From an uncultured Fibrobacter sp. (GTDB lineage Bacteria; Fibrobacterota; Fibrobacteria; Fibrobacterales; Fibrobacteraceae): a stretch of 64,000 bases of DNA. Under the pieces are notes generated by a model. That model worked only from the letters and a program-made list of their open reading frames with translations, made no database searches and was not told the DNA's origin. The number at the start of each line of letters is the position of its first letter. The first letter of the stretch is position 1. The DNA is taken from NCBI GenBank assembly GCA_946183925.1, contig CAMHDS010000003.1, positions 1 through 64,000 on the forward strand. Reading direction: 5' to 3'. A program made the position numbers and the translations under genes. Positions 1 through 10,219 of this stretch are shown here, in pieces.

Positions 1-82
1 GGGAAGCCTCCCCCTGGTTCGCACTCCGTTGCTCTCCACCCCCACGCCTAGGGGGACACCCCCTAACACCCCCAAAAAGTGA

Positions 83-964
83 TTATTCCTTTAAAGCCCA
101 AACATCTCGAATAAAACCTGCCTCGGATTCACACAGAAGTTTATCATTAGAATTAAATCTTGAAAAATCAAACATTGCCTTTTGTTCGCCGAATTTAAAT
201 ACCAAGGAATCAACACCTTTTATCCTATGTAGGTTGTTATCAACAACACGGCATATTACAGGTTCTTTCAGATTTGACTTTACATAAACCACATTACTGT
301 CTGGCATCAACCTTAATAGAAAGTAGTCTTTTCTTGTCCATGTTTCCAAATCGACATAAATTTTTTTCAAACTGGGAGAATCCCCCAAAAAAGAATACAA
401 GCCGTCGACTTGACTAGCCATACACCGATTATCTTTTTTATAAAAAATTCCCCAAAGATTTCCATCATACATGGCATATCTTTTGACCATCGTTGTTTCT
501 GGTGCAAAACTTTCAAGGGCCGTTTCAATTCTGAAATACTCTGTCGTATCAGCAATGGAGTCCCTCAAACGCCGTTCCCACACATTTGAATCTGTCGCCC
601 ACGTTTTTTGCGATTTTGATTGCAAAGAATTCCTTTTATAACGGATTGTTCGTAAAACAAACCAGGAAGAATCACGTTTTACCTTTTCTAATCGAACAAG
701 GTATTCGGCTCTCGGGTAGTCACCTATTGAGTAAAGATAGATTTGATCATTTCCTGCACAAATAGAATCAATGGCAGATTTGATTACACTATCAGTTGAA
801 TAACTCGGTTCATCATAAAGATTTATAAAACGGCCAACAACCTGAATAGAATCACTTTTTGAAATTAAAACTTCCCGATTTTGCAAAGACTCCGGATGGC
901 TAGAGCACCCCACCAAGAGCAGGGTGCACACCGTCAAAGCAATCCATAAAAATCCGCGAAACAT
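83..964 (-). CDS. putative lipoprotein, hypothetical
   Basis: Complete ORF; N-terminus MFRGFLWIALTVCTLLLVGCSS resembles a lipoprotein signal peptide with lipobox LVGC. Confidence 0.7.
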   Translation of the reverse strand: MFRGFLWIALTVCTLLLVGCSSHPESLQNREVLISKSDSIQVVGRFINLYDEPSYSTDSVIKSAIDSICAGNDQIYLYSIGDYPRAEYLVRLEKVKRDSSWFVLRTIRYKRNSLQSKSQKTWATDSNVWERRLRDSIADTTEYFRIETALESFAPETTMVKRYAMYDGNLWGIFYKKDNRCMASQVDGLYSFLGDSPSLKKIYVDLETWTRKDYFLLRLMPDSNVVYVKSNLKEPVICRVVDNNLHRIKGVDSLVFKFGEQKAMFDFSRFNSNDKLLCESEAGFIRDVWALKE

Positions 965-1132
965 TTTCTACAAAATAGAATATCTAGGCAGAACCCGGAT
1001 TCATTCCATCAGCCTATTCGCGGACTTCATCAAAGCGGATCTTCCCTATTACCATAGAAAAAGATTACGAGTGTGTCGCCGTGCATCTCATCGTAGTGGC
1101 TATCGCCCCCGCTGGCACCAAAAAAGCACCGA

Positions 1133-1155
1133 AAAGGTGGTACAGAACCACCTTT
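1133..1155. promoter_or_regulatory. inverted repeat AAAGGTGGT-ACAGA-ACCACCTTT upstream of Fic gene
   Basis: Read directly; same half-site as the 1192-1220 palindrome. Confidence 0.6.
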
Positions 1156-1191
1156 CCACAAAAAAAGCACAAATTAAGCACAAAATTCACA

Positions 1192-1220
1192 TTAAAAGGT
1201 GGTATAATACCACCTTTTAA
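1192..1220. promoter_or_regulatory. 29-bp perfect palindrome TTAAAAGGTGGTATAATACCACCTTTTAA with embedded TATAAT, upstream of Fic gene
   Basis: Perfect palindrome 24 bp before the Fic ATG. Confidence 0.7.
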
Positions 1221-1243
1221 GCAAATTTTATTATATTTAGGGT

Positions 1244-2311
1244 ATGAAGCGCCTAAATCTCGAAAATACCCTTGCCGAATGGCGGGCAATGCAGCCCCTT
1301 AGCGAGCACGACCAGTTCCGCCTGAGCCGTCGTTTTTCGGTGGATTTCAACTACAACAGCAACCATATCGAGGGCAATACGTTAACATACGGACAAACGG
1401 AACTGCTGCTCTTTTTTGGCAAGGTGGAAGGTATCGCGAAGGTTAGGGATTGCGAAGAGATGAAGGCCAGCGAAGTTTGTCTTAAAATAGCTTCAGAAAA
1501 ATCGCAGGACACACTCTCACCATTAACCCAAAATTTCATCCGCCAATTACACAGGACCCTGATTCGAGAAGATTATCAAGTCCATTACACTCTTCCCGAC
1601 GGGAACCACTCATCATATACAATTCATGCGGGGCAATACAAAACGCGCCCAAACAGCGTCATTACACGTTATGGGGATATTTTCACCTACGCATCCCCAG
1701 AAGAAACGCCTGCCTTAATGGCTGACCTTGTAGATTGGTACAACGAAACGGAATCGTCAAAATCAATGAATCCTGTCGATCTCGCCGCTTTGTTCCATTA
1801 CCGTTATATCCGCATTCACCCCTTTGAAGATGGAAACGGACGAATTGCACGATTACTCGTCAACTACATTCTAGCCAGGCACGGCTACCCGATGATGGTG
1901 GTTCGTAGCCGCAAGAAAAACGAATACCTTGACGCTCTACACCAATCCGATTTGGAAGTTGGCGACGCCCCCTCTGATGGAGCGCAAGCGACTCTTCGAC
2001 AAATCAGGGTGTTCAAGAATTATTTCAAGAAAATTTACGCCGAAGAAATCGCATACAACATAGGCTTTGTTCAGGAGCATTCACCCGATGTTTGGTGGTA
2101 CGATGGGGAACGGATAACATTCCGCAGCGAGAACTCGACAAGAATTCTCGAAAGCTTATTGGACAACCCATCCATTACATACCGAGACCTGCAACAAAAA
2201 ATCGGGATCAACATGTCAGCCATCCAGAAACAGTTAAAAAATATGACCGACAAGGGGTATATCCTGCGGTCGGAAAACGAATGGCGAGTGATTATCGTTC
2301 CTTCTACGTAG
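1244..2311 (+). CDS. Fic family protein with C-terminal winged-helix-like region
   Basis: Fic motif HPFEDGNGRIAR; inhibitory-like SNHIEGN; C-terminal SITYRDLQQKIGINMSAIQKQLKNMTDKGYI looks like HTH. Confidence 0.9.
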   Translation: MKRLNLENTLAEWRAMQPLSEHDQFRLSRRFSVDFNYNSNHIEGNTLTYGQTELLLFFGKVEGIAKVRDCEEMKASEVCLKIASEKSQDTLSPLTQNFIRQLHRTLIREDYQVHYTLPDGNHSSYTIHAGQYKTRPNSVITRYGDIFTYASPEETPALMADLVDWYNETESSKSMNPVDLAALFHYRYIRIHPFEDGNGRIARLLVNYILARHGYPMMVVRSRKKNEYLDALHQSDLEVGDAPSDGAQATLRQIRVFKNYFKKIYAEEIAYNIGFVQEHSPDVWWYDGERITFRSENSTRILESLLDNPSITYRDLQQKIGINMSAIQKQLKNMTDKGYILRSENEWRVIIVPST

Positions 2312-2322
2312 AACAAACACCC

Positions 2323-2664
2323 CTACTTTTTCTTCTTCGCTTTCGCAGCAGGCACTTCCGGCAACATGGCATCGAGCAGGTGAACCAGCAAATCGCCGTT
2401 TTCAATCTGTTCGTTAGTCACGCGAAGCATGGGCTTTGCGCCATCGTAGGGTATCTGCTTCTTTGCGCCAGGGAGCATTATCAAAGCCGCGGGTACGGGC
2501 TTTACCAGAAGGCGGTCATCGTAAATTCCGCCGAAGATTTTCCCGTCGGCATAGAGGATGTATTCGCCCATCATCTTGCGGGTGGTCACGCGGAATCCGC
2601 CTTCAAGCAGCTTCCCATTGAACTGCTCCAAAACGTGATTGCGGAATTTTTCTGAACTCGGCAT
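2323..2664 (-). CDS. TfoX/Sxy N-terminal-domain family protein
   Basis: MPSSEKFRNHVLEQF...VTTRKMMGEYILYADGKIFGGIYDDRLLVKP is TfoX_N-like; internal Met chosen because the longer ORF runs into unrelated sequence. Confidence 0.75.
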   Translation of the reverse strand: MPSSEKFRNHVLEQFNGKLLEGGFRVTTRKMMGEYILYADGKIFGGIYDDRLLVKPVPAALIMLPGAKKQIPYDGAKPMLRVTNEQIENGDLLVHLLDAMLPEVPAAKAKKKK

Positions 2665-2718
2665 GGATTCCTCTCCACTTTTTTCACAATATAAAAAAAC
2701 AATTTGTATATTCTCCCT

Positions 2719-2874
2719 ACGTTCAACTACGTATTCCTCATCCTCGCCATTGTCGCAGAAGCCGCCGGCACCACGCTCCTCAAGATGTCGGATTTGGGAG
2801 CCATCGTGGGGATCGTCCTGATTATTTCCGGCGTAGCGGTTCTCAACCTGTTTTCGAAGATGGATATCCACTAG
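2719..2874 (+). pseudogene. SMR (EmrE-like) multidrug efflux gene remnant with internal deletion
   Basis: In-frame FNYVFLILAIVAEAAGTTLLKMS joined directly to DLGAIVGIVLIISGVAVLNLFSKMDIH*; first codon is ACG. Confidence 0.65.
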
Positions 2875-2937
2875 GTTCATAGGACAACTTCATTTTTTTG
2901 TGTATCTTTATGAAGACTAGCTTATAAGGAGGCTTCC

Positions 2938-4308
2938 ATGACACTCATGATTATCCAGCTTTTAATCGTTCTCCTCGCCCTCTACGTGGGCTCGCGTTAC
3001 GGAAGCCTTGCACTCGGAGCCATTTCGGGTATCGGCCTCGCCATTCTCGTTCTAGGCTTTGGCCTGCAGCCGGGCAAGCCGCCTACCGACGTTATCTACA
3101 TCATCATCGCGGCGGTGACCTGCGCGGGCATATTGCAGGCATCGGGCGGCATGGATTGGCTTATCCAGATTGCGGAGCGGCTGTTGCGTAAGCACCCGAA
3201 CCACATCACTATTCTCGCCCCGCTCTGCACGTTCTTCCTCACGATTCTCGTGGGCACCGGCCACGTGGTTTACACCCTCATGCCGATTATCTGCGACATT
3301 TCCCTCAAGAAGGGCATCCGTCCGGAACGTCCGTGCGGTGTCGCCTCCGTCGCATCGCAGGTCGGCATCACCTGCTCGCCCATTGCAGCAGCCGTCGCCT
3401 CGTTCGTGATTATCTCAAACGCAAACGGGTTCAACATCAACAACCTGCAGGTCATCGCGATTACGATTCCCGCGTGCCTTTGCGGGATCATGGCCGCGGC
3501 AGCCGTCTCGTACAAGCGCGGGCTCGACCTCGACAAGGACCCGGCATTCCAGGCCCGCCTCAAGGATCCGCAGATGAAGGAATACATGTACGGGAATACC
3601 GCTTCTGTGCTCGACAAGGAAGTCTCCAAGGAAGCGAAGCGCGCCGTGTTCATTTTCCTCGGTGCTCTCGCCGTCATCGTATTCTTCTCCATTATGCAGA
3701 TTGCGGGCCACGACATTCGCCCCAAGTTCCCTACAGGTAAAGTAATTGACGGCGTGGCGCAAATGAAGCCGCTCGCCATGAACATCATCATCCAAATTGT
3801 GATGATTGCTGCGGCCGCATTCATGGTTATTTTCTGCAAGGCAGCCCCCAAGAAGGCCGTGGCAGGCGCTGTGTGGCAAAGCGGCATGGTCGCCGTCGTC
3901 GCCATTTACGGAATCGCATGGCTCGCCGACACCTACTTCGCGAACTACCTCGACGTGATGCAGGGCGGTCTCAAAGACATCGTGCAACATTACCCATGGG
4001 CAATCGCGTTTGCGTTCTTCGCGGTGAGTGTGCTCATCAACTCGCAGGGCGCGGTGGTGGTTGCCATGCTCCCGCTCGCCTATAGCCTCGGCATCGAAGG
4101 CCCTGTGCTCCTGGGCGTGTTACCGAGTGTGTACGGGTATTTCTTTATCCCGAACTACCCCTCGGACATTGCGACCGTGAACTTCGACCGCTCGGGCACA
4201 ACCGTCATCGGCAAGTACCTGCTGAACCACAGCTTTATGCGGCCGGGCCTCGTGAGCGTCATCGTCTCGACAATTGTGGGCACACTGCTCGTAAAAGTAT
4301 TCTACTAG
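2938..4308 (+). CDS. anaerobic C4-dicarboxylate transporter, DcuA/DcuB family
   Basis: 456 aa polytopic protein; VGTGHVVYTLMPII and GVASVASQVGITCSPIAAAVA are typical of DcuA/B. Confidence 0.88.
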   Translation: MTLMIIQLLIVLLALYVGSRYGSLALGAISGIGLAILVLGFGLQPGKPPTDVIYIIIAAVTCAGILQASGGMDWLIQIAERLLRKHPNHITILAPLCTFFLTILVGTGHVVYTLMPIICDISLKKGIRPERPCGVASVASQVGITCSPIAAAVASFVIISNANGFNINNLQVIAITIPACLCGIMAAAAVSYKRGLDLDKDPAFQARLKDPQMKEYMYGNTASVLDKEVSKEAKRAVFIFLGALAVIVFFSIMQIAGHDIRPKFPTGKVIDGVAQMKPLAMNIIIQIVMIAAAAFMVIFCKAAPKKAVAGAVWQSGMVAVVAIYGIAWLADTYFANYLDVMQGGLKDIVQHYPWAIAFAFFAVSVLINSQGAVVVAMLPLAYSLGIEGPVLLGVLPSVYGYFFIPNYPSDIATVNFDRSGTTVIGKYLLNHSFMRPGLVSVIVSTIVGTLLVKVFY

Positions 4309-4352
4309 GTTCACAGAGCCTTTTTGTAACACGGATTATCTTCATAATCCCA

Positions 4353-5120
4353 TTAGTAAGCTGCACCCATACATTTCATGGCAAGCCCCATGATAATCAT
4401 CTGGAAAGCTTCGCTGTTTTTCACGGAAGCGGCCACAAGGGCCCTGAGGGTATATTCTTTCTCAAGAGTTTTCAAAAAGCACTGCCCAACCGACTTGGGC
4501 ACGCCATTTTCGTTCAAAAGCTTCAGAAGGTTCTTCTCCACATCGGGAGAATACCCCTCGGGCGTGCACTCGACAATGTAATCTGCGCCCCACGCATTGG
4601 AAGCTCCAGGCGCACCCTCTTCCTTGACCATCTTCGCAAAGCGATCGAAATCCCCCACCACACGGTCGTAGGCGCAGCCGCACACACTGTTGGCCATCTT
4701 TTCGCCAAAAACCGCCTTCGCTTCGGGAGCGCACCCCTTGACAAAATCCTTCTTGGGCAAGTCCTTCTTTATGGCATTAAAAAGCAACTTCATGTCGTCA
4801 TCGGAAAGTTCCCCGGAGCCCTCGGCCAAGGCATCGCCCACATCGTCGCTAGCCAAGACGCAACTCATTGCAGCGCCCATCATAAAGGAAATGAATTCCG
4901 GGTCCTCATTTCCTTCCTGCATATCGGCATTGTGGGCCAGATAGACCTTCTCGCTGTACTTTCCCTGCAACTGGTCCAGCACGCAGAGGCATTCCTTTTC
5001 GCTTGCTTCCCTGGTACAATCCTTCAAGAAAAAGCTTCGGGTGGCCTGGGAATAATCCGCGGCATGTACCAGAGCGACAAGGGCGAGAAGAACGAAAAAC
5101 AATTTCCTAGAGTAACGCAT
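4353..5120 (-). CDS. secreted hypothetical protein
   Basis: Signal peptide MRYSRKLFFVLLALVALVHAA; regularly spaced cysteines. Confidence 0.6.
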   Translation of the reverse strand: MRYSRKLFFVLLALVALVHAADYSQATRSFFLKDCTREASEKECLCVLDQLQGKYSEKVYLAHNADMQEGNEDPEFISFMMGAAMSCVLASDDVGDALAEGSGELSDDDMKLLFNAIKKDLPKKDFVKGCAPEAKAVFGEKMANSVCGCAYDRVVGDFDRFAKMVKEEGAPGASNAWGADYIVECTPEGYSPDVEKNLLKLLNENGVPKSVGQCFLKTLEKEYTLRALVAASVKNSEAFQMIIMGLAMKCMGAAY

Positions 5121-5147
5121 GACCAGATCCTTATACAACTATACGCC

Positions 5148-6041
5148 TCATAAACATTCCTCTTCGTTGATTTTCATGAGCTTCATGGCCGCCTTCCAGG
5201 TTTCCTTGTTCTCGAAACTGTCCCGCTTGCCGCCACCGTAGCGGGCGTGGGCAAACTCTTCTACAAGGGTTTCCCAGCCTTCTAGCTTGCCTTCTTTTAC
5301 CAGGTTGTCGAGATTGACCGGGTCGGCGGTCGCCATCCCGAATTTACGGGCCACATACCCCTTGCAGATACTTTCCAGCTCCAAGAGCCACTCGCGACTA
5401 TCGGCGGAATTGACGCGCTGTTTCAAGACCAGCATCTGATTACGCAAGGCCTCGTCGGCCGCATTTCTTGCAGCAACGGCCTCACGTGCAGCGGCGCGAC
5501 GCTTGACACGCCAGAGTCCGGCCAGCAGAACGCAAAGGGCAACAATCGCACCTACCGCAAACGGTAGCGGATTGAAAGGCTCGTCCACGCGCACGTCCAC
5601 GCTTTCACTCCGCAAGTCAAGAGGCTGCCCCACTTGCGTCGGGATTTCGAACTTAAGGGCGGGAATGTGCAGATTGCCCGTATCCTGTGCCACAATCTTG
5701 TATGTAAAGGTGATGGAGGCAATTTCCTTGCCGTCCCTGACGGACCTCGCCGACTCCTGCGAAACACCCAACTGGGTTAAACCCTTCGCGTTGGCAGAAC
5801 CCGTAGGCACAACCAGAAGGGCGCTCCCCTGCACGCTCCAGGAGACCGTCACTGGAAACTCAAAAGTATCACCTACAGTAATGGCGGGCAAGCCACCTTC
5901 GGGCCCCGCCTTTATAGAAATTCCCAGCTGTTCCGGCGTGGGCATTTCCGGCGCAGCGGCAGAATCCAAAACTGCAACGGAACTGTCCGTCGCAACGGCA
6001 TCTACACTGCCAGCGCCCATGTTCAAAGAATCGTTTTCCAT
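5148..6041 (-). CDS. BatD-like / membrane-anchored hypothetical protein
   Basis: Beta-rich N-terminal half, TM segment FAVGAIVALCVLLAGLW and cytoplasmic tail; start set at MENDSL because upstream ORF extension looks non-coding. Confidence 0.5.
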   Translation of the reverse strand: MENDSLNMGAGSVDAVATDSSVAVLDSAAAPEMPTPEQLGISIKAGPEGGLPAITVGDTFEFPVTVSWSVQGSALLVVPTGSANAKGLTQLGVSQESARSVRDGKEIASITFTYKIVAQDTGNLHIPALKFEIPTQVGQPLDLRSESVDVRVDEPFNPLPFAVGAIVALCVLLAGLWRVKRRAAAREAVAARNAADEALRNQMLVLKQRVNSADSREWLLELESICKGYVARKFGMATADPVNLDNLVKEGKLEGWETLVEEFAHARYGGGKRDSFENKETWKAAMKLMKINEEECL

Positions 6042-6168
6042 ACAGAAAGAATATACAAAAAGAAAAAGGCCCGCCCGTCTGGGCGAGCCTCCATGGAGGT
6101 AATGAATCGTGACCCGATTCTGGAAAAGGAGTCCAGGGGGCAAAGCCCCCTGCGTCATGGAGCGGCTA

Positions 6169-6981
6169 TTATTTGTTAATAGCCGCGAGGAACGCGTCTT
6201 TCTTCTCTTGCAGGAATTCCTTGCTGTTGTACTTGCGGATACGGCGGAGTGCCTGGTCACGCAACTGACGGACACGCTCGTGAGAAATATTCATGGATTC
6301 GCCCACTTCGCGAAGCGTCTGGGGAGCTTCCTGGTTGATACCGAAAATGCCAGTAATCACCTTGGCTTCGCGCTCCGGAAGCTGTTCCATCAGGTCGCGA
6401 GCGAGGCTTTCTACACTCTGAATTTCGGAATCAGCTTCGGGATTGGACGCTCCATTGTCGGGGAGCACTTCGGCGTATGTGGCCTTGGAGTCCGCCTTCA
6501 GGGGGCTATCGAAGGACACGCCGCGCTGACCAATCTGGATAAGCTCGCGAATTTCTTCGTTGATTTCTTTACCGCGGGACTGTTCGTGCAGGGCCTTACG
6601 CACGCGCAAGTGCTGGTTTGCCGGCAAGCGGATCAGGTTACCCTGCTCGTTGATGGCGCGGGTAATGTAGGCCTTGATCCACCACACGCCATAACTGATG
6701 AACTTGAGGCCGCGGGTGTGTTCAAAGGACTCGATGGCGCGCACCAGGCCCATTGCCCCCTCGCTCACCAGGTCCGGCAGCGGAATCGGGCAGCCACGGT
6801 ACTGGATGGCCACTTTCAAAACGAAACGCATATTGGCAGAAATCAGTCTCTTTCTAGCAATCTTGTCGCCTTCCTTCGCCTTCTGGAAAAGAATCTGTTC
6901 TTCTTCGCGAGAGAGGGGGGCTGTGCGTCTAATGTCTTCGAGGTATCTTTTTAGGGTTGTATCTGTTGAATCAATATGCAT
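6169..6981 (-). CDS. RNA polymerase sigma-70 family factor (RpoD/RpoS-like)
   Basis: DLVSEGAMGLVRAIESFEHTRGLKFISYGVWWIKAYITRAI (region 2) and LREVGESMNISHERVRQLRDQALRRIRK (region 4). Confidence 0.93.
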   Translation of the reverse strand: MHIDSTDTTLKRYLEDIRRTAPLSREEEQILFQKAKEGDKIARKRLISANMRFVLKVAIQYRGCPIPLPDLVSEGAMGLVRAIESFEHTRGLKFISYGVWWIKAYITRAINEQGNLIRLPANQHLRVRKALHEQSRGKEINEEIRELIQIGQRGVSFDSPLKADSKATYAEVLPDNGASNPEADSEIQSVESLARDLMEQLPEREAKVITGIFGINQEAPQTLREVGESMNISHERVRQLRDQALRRIRKYNSKEFLQEKKDAFLAAINK

Positions 6982-7234
6982 TTCTTTAACCTTGTCTCTC
7001 TAAATATCGCTTTTTTTTGAGCAACTTGTATGCCAAAAGAACAAAATTTTACAACTTGCCCAAAAAACGCCCCTTATGGTCCTTAAACTCGGGTCAAAGA
7101 TACAAATTTTTGTCACGAATTTCAAACATTGTCATTATTTTATTACAAAATCAAGCAAAAATGACAGAAAATACCCAGAAATCTCGTAATTCGTTGATAC
7201 TCCATAAGATACAATTTCGTATATTTTGCCGGTT

Positions 7235-8014
7235 ATGACAGTAAAAGAACCAGACCAGTCCGTATGGAACCGTTTTTGGAAACAGAAAAACGACATGGAT
7301 AAGGTGTACCCTTCGTCTCCGTCGGTGCTGAATACCATCAAGAAGAATTTCAAACTCGAAGGACTCAAGGTGCTGGAAGTTGGTGCTGGCACCGGACGTG
7401 ACAGTGCCGAGCTCGCCCGCCTGGGCGCTGACGTGTACGTGTTGGATTTTGCCGAGAACAGCTTGAAGATTGTAGATGGCCTGCGGGCAAAAGACAACCT
7501 ATACGACAACTTGAAACTCGTCCGTGGCGACGCCTTCAAGGCGCCTTTCCCCGATAACACCTTTGACCTGGTTTTCCATCAAGGGCTAGCGGAGCATTTC
7601 AAGGATTCTCTCCCGCTCATCAAGGAAAACTTCCGCATTTTAAAGCACGGCGGACATTGCCTCTGCGACGTACCGCAAACGGTACACCCCTACACCATCA
7701 TCAAGCATATCTTGATTGCCATGGACAAGTGGTTCGCCGGTTGGGAAAAGCAGTTCACCATGCCCCAGCTGAAAAAGCTCATGACCGACGCAGGTTTTGA
7801 ATGCGTCTATGAGTACGGCGACTGGATGCGCCCGAACCTCTATTACCGAATCCTCCGGGAAATCGGTTTCAAGGTAGGCGTGGAGTTGCCCAAGTATCCG
7901 CTACAGGGAACAGCATACCAGAAAGCGAAAGATAAAATTCTGGATTCTCTGGAAACAAACCCGATCATGCACTATACCCAGCTGTGCATAGGAGTCCTGG
8001 GCAAAAAGCCCTAG
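7235..8014 (+). CDS. class I SAM-dependent methyltransferase
   Basis: VLEVGAGTGRDSAELARLGADVYVLD motif I; ATG at 7235 preferred over TTG 7226. Confidence 0.85.
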   Translation: MTVKEPDQSVWNRFWKQKNDMDKVYPSSPSVLNTIKKNFKLEGLKVLEVGAGTGRDSAELARLGADVYVLDFAENSLKIVDGLRAKDNLYDNLKLVRGDAFKAPFPDNTFDLVFHQGLAEHFKDSLPLIKENFRILKHGGHCLCDVPQTVHPYTIIKHILIAMDKWFAGWEKQFTMPQLKKLMTDAGFECVYEYGDWMRPNLYYRILREIGFKVGVELPKYPLQGTAYQKAKDKILDSLETNPIMHYTQLCIGVLGKKP

Positions 8015-8017
8015 TCC

Positions 8018-9169
8018 ATGAATATCCTTGTGGTCAATTACCGCGACCGGCTGCACCCTGCCGCAGGGGGCGCCGAAAAGCACCTGCACCGCATCTTTTC
8101 GCAACTGGTAGATGCGGGCCACAAGGTCGTACTTTTTACGACGGCATTTGCAGGTTGCAAAAATCGTGAAACCGTCGATGGAATCGAAGTCGTCCGCAAA
8201 GGTGGCGACATGCTGTTCCAGCTTACCGTCGCCATGAACATCCGTAAACTGGACCGAGAATTCAATTTTGACGTGGTGGTAGAAGACCTGAACAAGCTTC
8301 CGCTATACACGCCATTCTGGATTAAAAAACCGGTGGTGGTGCAGATGCACCATCTGTGGCGCAGCTCCATTTTCCACGAGGCGTTTTTCCCGGTAGCGGC
8401 TGTGGTATGGGCCTTTGAACGAACCATACCCTGGTTCTACCGCAAACAGCCGTTTATCGTGGTAAGCCCAAGCACCAGACACGAACTCAAGGAAATCGGA
8501 ATAGACGGCAAGCGCATTTCCGTAATTTACAACGGCTCCGACAACAAAGGCGATCCCGACCCATCTACAGAAGTGCCGCCGCCAGAAGCCGAGGGCCTGC
8601 CCTACTTCTTGTGGCTTTCCCGCGTTCACCGTTACAAGGGAATCTGGACCGCGCTGGAGGCCTTTGAAAAATTTGCGTGGAAGCATCCCGACATCAAGCT
8701 CCTAGTGGCTGGAAACGGACCGCTCCTGAAAAAGATTCCTGCCTGGCTAAAGCAGCGCCGTCTTGAAAATCACGTGGTGCTTCTCGGGTATGTCAGTCCT
8801 TCCAAGAAACAACAGCTTCTTCGCCACGCCGTGGCCCTATTGCAGACCAGCTTCAAGGAGGGCTGGGGTCTTACCGTCGTAGAAGCCGCAAAACTTGGCA
8901 CCACCACCATCGCAAGCGATGTGCCTGGGCTTCGCGACAGCGTCAAGAACGGCGAAACCGGCCTTTTGTTCCCCATAGGAGATGCCCACACCTGCACTAT
9001 GGAAATGGAACGCCTCTACGGCGACGACGAATTGCGCTCCAGGCTCTCGCAAGAGGCACGCATCTACGCTGACGAATTCCGCTGGGATATCGCCGCCGAC
9101 CTGACATTCAGCCTTTTGCAAGATACGGTCATCCGTCACCGCGTGGCGGGAGGGGAATCCGATGAATAA
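8018..9169 (+). CDS. glycosyltransferase family 4 protein
   Basis: AAGGAEKHLHRI N-terminus and EGWGLTVVEAAKLGTTTIASDVPGLRDSVKNGETGLL C-terminal GT4 motif. Confidence 0.9.
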   Translation: MNILVVNYRDRLHPAAGGAEKHLHRIFSQLVDAGHKVVLFTTAFAGCKNRETVDGIEVVRKGGDMLFQLTVAMNIRKLDREFNFDVVVEDLNKLPLYTPFWIKKPVVVQMHHLWRSSIFHEAFFPVAAVVWAFERTIPWFYRKQPFIVVSPSTRHELKEIGIDGKRISVIYNGSDNKGDPDPSTEVPPPEAEGLPYFLWLSRVHRYKGIWTALEAFEKFAWKHPDIKLLVAGNGPLLKKIPAWLKQRRLENHVVLLGYVSPSKKQQLLRHAVALLQTSFKEGWGLTVVEAAKLGTTTIASDVPGLRDSVKNGETGLLFPIGDAHTCTMEMERLYGDDELRSRLSQEARIYADEFRWDIAADLTFSLLQDTVIRHRVAGGESDE

Positions 9170-10160
9170 TCGCCTGAAATCTTCCCTGATTTTTTTGCTG
9201 AAGCTGGTGGTGACCATCGTCCCTGCGTACTTTGTCTGCAGGAACATCGTGATGGACCCGGAGTGGAGCGTAGATGACCTTTATCGGCTGTTCGACGCCA
9301 AGAGCCTCTGGCCCCTGCTTGCAGCCATCCTCTGCCTTGCGGCGTCCAACTTTACGGCATGCCTCCAGTGGAAACTCCTGCTAGAAAAGCAGAACGTGAA
9401 ACTCAAGTACGGACACCTGCTGAAGCTTTACTACGTGGGCCTCTTCTTCAACAACTTTATGCCCGGAAACGTGGGCGGCGACGCCAAGAAAATTTACGAC
9501 ATCCGTATGCAGGGCGGCCAGGACACCGTCGGGGCGGGCCTTACCGCCACCTTCTTCGACAGGCTTTTTGGGCTATTCTTCATTACGCTGTTCGCCCTAG
9601 CGGTAGGACTTTTGTTCTTTATGCACGACGAAGCCCAGCGGGCATTCATGTGGCCGTCGCTGTGGATTTTCTTGGGATTTTGCGCCCTATTCGCCTCCCT
9701 GTTCAGCCGTAGACTGGGCAGACTCCTGTGCAAAATCCTGGAAAAAATTTTCCCCGCCAAAATCAATAGCCGACTAATCCACATGTTCGAGCGATTCCAG
9801 CAGTTCCGCTCGGCAAAGCTGTGGGCCCGCATCAGCGGGCTTTCGGCGGTGACCCAGGCACTCCGCATTCTGGTGCATTTCTTCTGCGGTATCGCCATCG
9901 GTGTGGAACTTTCCATTTCCTGGTATTTCTACTACATCCCGCTGGTGGCCATCGTCAGCGCCCTGCCTATTTCTATTGGCGGGTTTGGCCCCAGGGAACT
10001 GCTCGCCCAATCCCTGTTCGCCCGCGCCGGAGTGCCCGGTCTTGAATCGGTTGTAATCCAGCTGCTGGCCTATTTTGTAAGTTTGTTGTTGAGTCTGTTC
10101 GGAGGCTTCGCCTTTTTGCTGGGCGGCCGTCCGAATGTTTCGGACAAGGAAACCACCTAG
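9162..10160 (+). CDS. lysylphosphatidylglycerol synthase TM region / UPF0104 family flippase-like protein
   Basis: Polytopic; YYVGLFFNNFMPGNVGGDAKKIYDI and PISIGGFGPRELL are typical of the family; overlaps the GT4 gene. Confidence 0.85.
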   Translation: MNNRLKSSLIFLLKLVVTIVPAYFVCRNIVMDPEWSVDDLYRLFDAKSLWPLLAAILCLAASNFTACLQWKLLLEKQNVKLKYGHLLKLYYVGLFFNNFMPGNVGGDAKKIYDIRMQGGQDTVGAGLTATFFDRLFGLFFITLFALAVGLLFFMHDEAQRAFMWPSLWIFLGFCALFASLFSRRLGRLLCKILEKIFPAKINSRLIHMFERFQQFRSAKLWARISGLSAVTQALRILVHFFCGIAIGVELSISWYFYYIPLVAIVSALPISIGGFGPRELLAQSLFARAGVPGLESVVIQLLAYFVSLLLSLFGGFAFLLGGRPNVSDKETT

Positions 10161-10219
10161 TCCCTTTTCTATATCCCGCAGGCGCAAATTTCGGGGCGCC
10201 GCATTCCACATGGTAACCT

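Noticed and set aside
6109-6954. 281-aa plus-strand ORF opposite sigma factor
   Set aside because: Antisense to a clear sigma-70 gene
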